Shown here piece by piece: positions 60,588 to 64,000 of a stretch of DNA of 64,000 bases (position 1 is its first letter; each line of letters starts with the position of its first letter). Source of the stretch: JANWYT01 sp034437555 (GTDB taxonomy: Bacteria > Chloroflexota > Anaerolineae > Aggregatilineales > Phototrophicaceae); NCBI GenBank assembly GCA_034437555.1, contig DAOTTQ010000057.1:58318-122317 (forward strand). Reading direction: 5' to 3'. The notes beneath the pieces were generated by a model. That model was not told where the DNA came from. It was given only the letters and a program-made list of their open reading frames with translations, and ran no database searches. A program made the translations under genes and the position numbers.

Positions 60588-61799
60588 ATGGAAAATAGCG
60601 CGAGTATTGCCCCCTTTTGGCGCACGATGGGGCGTAAAGATGCCATTAGCGCGTTGGTGGCATTGCTGATTATTGGCGGTTCTGTAGTGATTGCCATGGC
60701 GTTGCACGGCACAAGTGGGCGGGGTGCTGCCTCTAGCTTCTCGTTGATGAGTGGCTTGGCGTTTGGCATTTTGCTAGAGCGTGGACGTTTTTGCTTTTAC
60801 TGCATCATCCGTGATTTTATTGTGTATGGCAACAGTAGCCCCTTGCTTTCGGTGGTAACAGCGTTAGCGGTGGGGGGCATTGGCTACACCATTATTTTTG
60901 AAACATTCCTCTCTAACTCCATGTCAGGGCGTTTGCCTGCTGATGCTCATATTGGGCCCGTCAGTTGGGCAACGGTGGCGGCGGGTATGGTGTTTGGGCT
61001 AGGGATGACGCTTAGTGGGGCGTGCCTTAGTGGGCATTTGTATCGCTTGGGCGAAGGCTATGCTCGCGCTCCGATTGCGCTCTTTGGCTCACTCTTTGGT
61101 TTTGGACTGGGCTTCTTTACGTGGCAATCGCTATATGTCAGCACGATTGCCGATGCGCCTGTGGCGTGGTTGCCTGCGACCTTTGGCTATACGGGCGCGT
61201 TGGTGGTTCACTTGGTTGTTTTGGGGCTGATAACGCTGTTTTTGTTACGTTATGTGCCTGCGCTCGCGCCCAGTGAAGGCGGTAAGCTCACATTGGCTCG
61301 TTTGCATAACACGCTCTTTCGCCAACGCTGGAATCCTATTTTAACGGGCGCATTGGTGGGCGTGCTGGGCGTGGTGTCTTATTTACGCGTAGAACCTTTG
61401 GGTGTTACAGCACAATTAGGGGGCATTTCGCGCACAGTGCTGAATGATGTGGGCTTGCTAGAAGGTCGCTTAAACGGCTTAGATGCTTTTGCAGGCTGTG
61501 CCACCATTGTGGCGCAATTTATCACCGATAACGGCGTGTTTATTTTGGCGTTGGTGGCAGGCTCTTTTGCGGTGTCGTTGCTCTCGAACAAATTTGAGCT
61601 ATCCACACTCACCCTAAAAAACAGCTTTACAGCACTGCTGGGGGGCGTGTTTATGGGGTGGGGCGCGATGATTGCACTCGGTTGCACCGTTGGCACGTTG
61701 CTTTCGGGCATTAGCGCGTTTGCCGTTTCGGGATGGGTGTTTGGTGGCGCGGTGTTCTTGGGCGTGTGGTTGGGGCTAAAATTAAAGCTGAATGACTGA
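60588..61799 (+). CDS. YeeE/YedE family sulfur transporter (TsuA-like)
   Basis: A 403-residue membrane protein with about nine to ten hydrophobic helices. Seen: LLERGRFCFYCIIRDFIVYG, GMTLSGACLSGHLYRLGEGY and MIALGCTVGTLLSGISAF, the repeated Gly-Cys loops of YeeE/YedE transporters, in which conserved cysteines pass thiosulfate or related sulfur anions. In E. coli YeeE/TsuA imports thiosulfate with YeeD. No YeeD/TusA-like partner is seen here; the preceding secreted sulfurtransferase may supply sulfur. GAGGAAAAGAC precedes the ATG. The Met/Cys attenuator may co-regulate it, though a terminator lies between. Confidence 0.88.
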   Translation: MENSASIAPFWRTMGRKDAISALVALLIIGGSVVIAMALHGTSGRGAASSFSLMSGLAFGILLERGRFCFYCIIRDFIVYGNSSPLLSVVTALAVGGIGYTIIFETFLSNSMSGRLPADAHIGPVSWATVAAGMVFGLGMTLSGACLSGHLYRLGEGYARAPIALFGSLFGFGLGFFTWQSLYVSTIADAPVAWLPATFGYTGALVVHLVVLGLITLFLLRYVPALAPSEGGKLTLARLHNTLFRQRWNPILTGALVGVLGVVSYLRVEPLGVTAQLGGISRTVLNDVGLLEGRLNGLDAFAGCATIVAQFITDNGVFILALVAGSFAVSLLSNKFELSTLTLKNSFTALLGGVFMGWGAMIALGCTVGTLLSGISAFAVSGWVFGGAVFLGVWLGLKLKLND

Positions 61800-61829
61800 T
61801 GTTTAGAGGGCGCATCATTTTTGTGTTTT

Positions 61830-61855
61830 GGGCGAGCCAATGACTCGCCCCTACG
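61830..61855. repeat. GTAGGGGCG palindromic element, copy 3
   Basis: GGGCGAG (61830-61836), 7-nt loop, CTCGCCC (61844-61850), then CTACG. On the minus strand it reads CGTAGGGGCGAG like copy 1. Lies after the YeeE/YedE stop. Confidence 0.55.
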
Positions 61856-61876
61856 AATATATTTGAATGACGCAAA

Positions 61877-61891
61877 GGGTGCGCCCCTACG
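61877..61891. repeat. GTAGGGGCGCACC element, copy 4 (half)
   Basis: GGGTGCGCCCCTACG; positions 61878-61889 are the exact reverse complement of 3363-3374 (12 of 12). Only one arm is present. Confidence 0.5.
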
Positions 61892-61950
61892 TCTTTGGGT
61901 CATGCGGATAAACAGCGTTAAACGGCGTTGGTAAAGGACGATAAACCCTT

Positions 61951-63069
61951 TTATGAACGCTGTAGAGGTTGCCATTGCCCATACGTAAGGCAACGCCACA
62001 GCCATTCCATAATGCCAAAACGAAATTGCCGAAGCCACAACGTGCTGACCACAATTTGCGCCCCATAGATGAGAAATACTAAACCAAACGTGAGCGTGGG
62101 CGATACTTGGTCATACCAGCCCAGCCCATACCCATAAAACAGGGTGGTGCAAATGAGCGAGTGGCTAAGATAGTTGCTCAGTGCCATTTGCCCAACCGGT
62201 GCAATAACACGCAGGCGTTCTGCCCACAAAAGCACCCAAGAGGCGTACACAAAGCTAAGGGCAGGCGCGCCCACATGAATCCCAAAGCTCACAAACCAAG
62301 AATCACCCTCACTGTAGCCAATCAGAAATAGCACATTCCCCACAATCCCAACGGGCAATGCCCACTTCCATGCACGGCGTAAATAAGGCTGATAGTGTTC
62401 TGGGTGGTCTAGGATGCCACTACGCCCTATCACCAAGCCCACTAAAAACATCACCAAGACCATTGGAATTTGAATATCAAGCGTTAGCGGCTGGCTAAGG
62501 CGATGTGTCACTAGGTCGGCGTATGTGCCATTAACATAGAGGGCAATCGCTTCTGTGCCTGTCATATCGCTGGCAACATCAACGGGGATATTGCCAAAAA
62601 TAAGTAAACCGCCAATGGCAATAGCGAGTGCTGTAGCGAGTAGTGCCTTATCTGACCATCCGCGCACCAAGAGCAATAACACACCCGCGCCTGCATAAAG
62701 GCGCAAAATGTCGCCGTCCCACAACAGAATAGCGTGTGCCATGCCAATGACGAATAACACCACCAATCGGCGCAAGTAGAAGCCCACAAACGGGCGATTG
62801 GTGGTTTCCATACGGCGCATTTGCACGGCAAATCCCACACCAAATAGAAAGCTAAACAGCAAGTAGAACTTGGTGATGGCTAAAAGTGCAATCGCAACGT
62901 CAATCAATTGGTCTAGCTCATTGCCACGCACTCCTAACGTACTGGCGCGTAGGGCAGACCCGCTAAAATCAAGCATGTTGACGAGTAAAACACCAAATAG
63001 CGCAAAGCCACGCAGTATATCTAATGGCACAAGCCGTTCTTGAATGGGTTTAAGGGGCATAGCAGTCAT
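61951..63069 (-). CDS. DUF418 family membrane protein
   Basis: A 372-residue integral membrane protein with about 10 hydrophobic helices. Seen: RLVPLDILRGFALFGVLLVNMLDF, the DUF418/acyltransferase-3-like opening, and the conserved end segment VGQMALSNYLSHSLICTTLFYGYGLGWY with LWLRQFRFGIMEWLWRCLTYGQ. The family may be transporters or membrane acyltransferases; the catalytic role is unproven. AAAGGAG 6 nt before ATG at 63069 decides the start over 63111. It lies 95 bp downstream of a TetR gene on the same strand and is likely its target. Confidence 0.87.
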   Translation of the reverse strand: MTAMPLKPIQERLVPLDILRGFALFGVLLVNMLDFSGSALRASTLGVRGNELDQLIDVAIALLAITKFYLLFSFLFGVGFAVQMRRMETTNRPFVGFYLRRLVVLFVIGMAHAILLWDGDILRLYAGAGVLLLLVRGWSDKALLATALAIAIGGLLIFGNIPVDVASDMTGTEAIALYVNGTYADLVTHRLSQPLTLDIQIPMVLVMFLVGLVIGRSGILDHPEHYQPYLRRAWKWALPVGIVGNVLFLIGYSEGDSWFVSFGIHVGAPALSFVYASWVLLWAERLRVIAPVGQMALSNYLSHSLICTTLFYGYGLGWYDQVSPTLTFGLVFLIYGAQIVVSTLWLRQFRFGIMEWLWRCLTYGQWQPLQRS

Positions 63070-63164
63070 CTTCTTCTCCTTTGGAAATAGGCAAAACAAA
63101 ACTAAGGGCAATAGAAAGGGTTCTCTGCCAAAAAACGAAACAGGTTAAAATGGGTGTGTTGCGC

Positions 63165-63731
63165 CTAACGCGGTGCGATACCGCCTAAGAGTGTTGTCAT
63201 CAATAAACGCCCCGCGTCCTTACGTGCTAACGACCCGTCAAAAACACATTCCCATGTGGCATAAAGTGCAAAGTTCATCATGTGCAATAGCCATTCTGCG
63301 CTTAAATCGGCGCGGAGTTCTCCATTGGCTTGCCCCCGTTGGATGAGGGCTAAAATGGGGCGTTGCGTTAGAGCGTCGGCTTCTACAAAGTGGGGGTGGG
63401 TGTCTAGGATGGGTTCTGTAAGCAAGAAGTGCCACTTATCGCCTAATGGCACAAGGGCTTCTGTAAGGCGTCCAAGAGCTTCTGTGATGCTTCCTTCGTT
63501 AAGACGGCTTTCTAAAATAGCGTTAGACACTTGCGCTAGGGTACGATAGCCCAAAGCTAACATGAGGTCATCTCGACCGGGAAAATAACGGTGAAGCGTG
63601 GCTTTGCCCACTTTGGCATAGGTGGCTATTTCTGCTAAGGATGCGGTGGGCGTTTGCATCAGTAATTCGCTGGCAGCATTTAGCAGGTCTTGACGACGTT
63701 GTTCTTTTGCGGTGTTGTCTTGGTTGTTCAT
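63165..63731 (-). CDS. TetR family transcriptional regulator
   Basis: A 188-residue repressor. Seen: TetR_N domain (about 15-60 from this start) with DLLNAASELLMQTPTASLAEIATYAKVGKATLHRYFPGRDDL, then a helical ligand-binding domain with no known ligand. The start is uncertain: ATG at 63731, 63740 or 63749; the predicted transcription start lies at about 63750, so 63749 would be nearly leaderless. It precedes the DUF418 gene on the same strand and its promoter overlaps an inverted repeat, suggesting autoregulation of a small operon. Confidence 0.85.
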   Translation of the reverse strand: MNNQDNTAKEQRRQDLLNAASELLMQTPTASLAEIATYAKVGKATLHRYFPGRDDLMLALGYRTLAQVSNAILESRLNEGSITEALGRLTEALVPLGDKWHFLLTEPILDTHPHFVEADALTQRPILALIQRGQANGELRADLSAEWLLHMMNFALYATWECVFDGSLARKDAGRLLMTTLLGGIAPR

Positions 63732-63750
63732 AAAACTCATTATCCTCATT

Positions 63751-63785
63751 TGAGACTATTTTATCTCATTTGGTGATAATGTCAA
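63751..63785 (-). promoter_or_regulatory. Promoter and operator of the tetR-DUF418 unit
   Basis: Minus-strand TTGACA (63785-63780), 16-nt spacer, TAAAAT (63763-63758). The inverted repeat TGAGA-N8-TCTCA (63751-63768) covers the -10, a likely site for the encoded TetR protein. Confidence 0.6.
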
Positions 63786-63822
63786 TCACTTTTTATTTAA
63801 CAGTTTATGAGAGAGAAAACCT

Positions 63823-63999
63823 TCAATAGGCGTTAAGGGGATGGGCGAGCGTTTGGGGGGTATGCGAAATAAAGTCTACGTCAATTTCTTCAATGCCCGT
63901 AAACTGTTGGTTTAGGGTGGCGCGGATGCTATCGGCAATGCGTTCTGTTTCCTGAATGGTGGTGTGGGCAGGTACAGCAATATCAATGTCAATGAAGGA
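63823..63999 (-). CDS. C-terminal end of a cation diffusion facilitator-like protein (partial)
   Basis: On the minus strand 58 residues run to a TGA at 63825-63823; the N-terminus lies beyond the window. The fragment contains FIDIDIAVPAHTTIQETERIADSI and FTGIEEIDVDFIS, the beta-alpha-beta pattern of the cytoplasmic dimerisation domain of cation diffusion facilitators (Zn/Co/Fe efflux). This is a recognition by pattern only; the membrane part is not visible. Confidence 0.65.
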   Translation of the reverse strand, partial: SFIDIDIAVPAHTTIQETERIADSIRATLNQQFTGIEEIDVDFISHTPQTLAHPLNAY

Positions 64000-64000
64000 G

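Overview
This window looks like a chromosomal segment of a Chloroflexota bacterium, probably Anaerolineae-like. That is an inference from gene content and style: threonine/proline-rich linkers in secreted lipoproteins, Uma2, DUF1385 and DUF6159 proteins, a large Ser/Thr kinase with ATPase and TPR parts, and many GTG/TTG starts with good Shine-Dalgarno sites. No 16S rRNA gene or tRNA gene was recognised, so taxonomy rests on protein style only. There is no phage, transposase, integrase or CRISPR array. Genes are tightly packed and most convergent junctions carry an intrinsic-terminator hairpin.

Layout: 1-3.4 kb has a partial CDS, a GNAT acetyltransferase and livH-livM-livG of a branched-chain amino acid ABC importer. 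3.4-8.3 kb has a DUF6159 membrane protein, a TetR regulator divergent from a short-chain dehydrogenase with three matching operators between them, and two overlapping glycosyltransferase genes. 8.7-11.3 kb has pckA and mdh (C4/gluconeogenic carbon). 11.4-19.9 kb has a 1108-residue kinase-ATPase-TPR protein divergent from a cation/proton antiporter with USP domains, then an MFS exporter, uppP and a frameshifted Uma2 gene. 19.9-25.7 kb has an SH3/CARDB lipoprotein, a V4R protein, miaB, a B12-binding radical SAM enzyme and a cytochrome c lipoprotein. 25.8-33.3 kb has an M23 peptidase with a histidine kinase whose H-box lacks histidine, a PHP phosphoesterase overlapping a glycosyltransferase, and ftsH. 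33.4-44.7 kb has a DUF255 thioredoxin-fold protein, glycogen phosphorylase convergent with a small E-set glycan-binding protein, an exonuclease, a TPR-SLT lytic transglycosylase, a metallophosphoesterase and a PspC protein. 44.7-57.4 kb has fmt, recJ, a secreted glycosidase-like protein, DUF1385, mutS and a ROK kinase-histidine kinase-CpXC cluster. 57.5-64 kb has a second secreted glycosidase-like protein, a sulfur cluster (sulfurtransferase and YeeE/YedE transporter), DUF418, TetR and the end of a cation-efflux-like gene.

The most interesting element is the 190-nt leader before the secreted thiosulfate sulfurtransferase (59148-59371). It holds a near-consensus promoter, a 28-codon ORF with eight consecutive Met/Cys codons, an antiterminator segment overlapping the end of that ORF, and a strong U8 terminator sharing the same pairing partner. 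This is the complete architecture of a ribosome-mediated attenuator that senses Cys/Met supply, placed before sulfur-acquisition genes. I do not know of it being described in this phylum. Other unusual items are the three-operator TetR switch, the histidine kinase with Glu at the phosphoacceptor position, a malate dehydrogenase with a six-residue insertion in the substrate loop, a zinc-motif-less ROK kinase, and a Uma2 gene broken at a slippery G run between 11-bp direct repeats.
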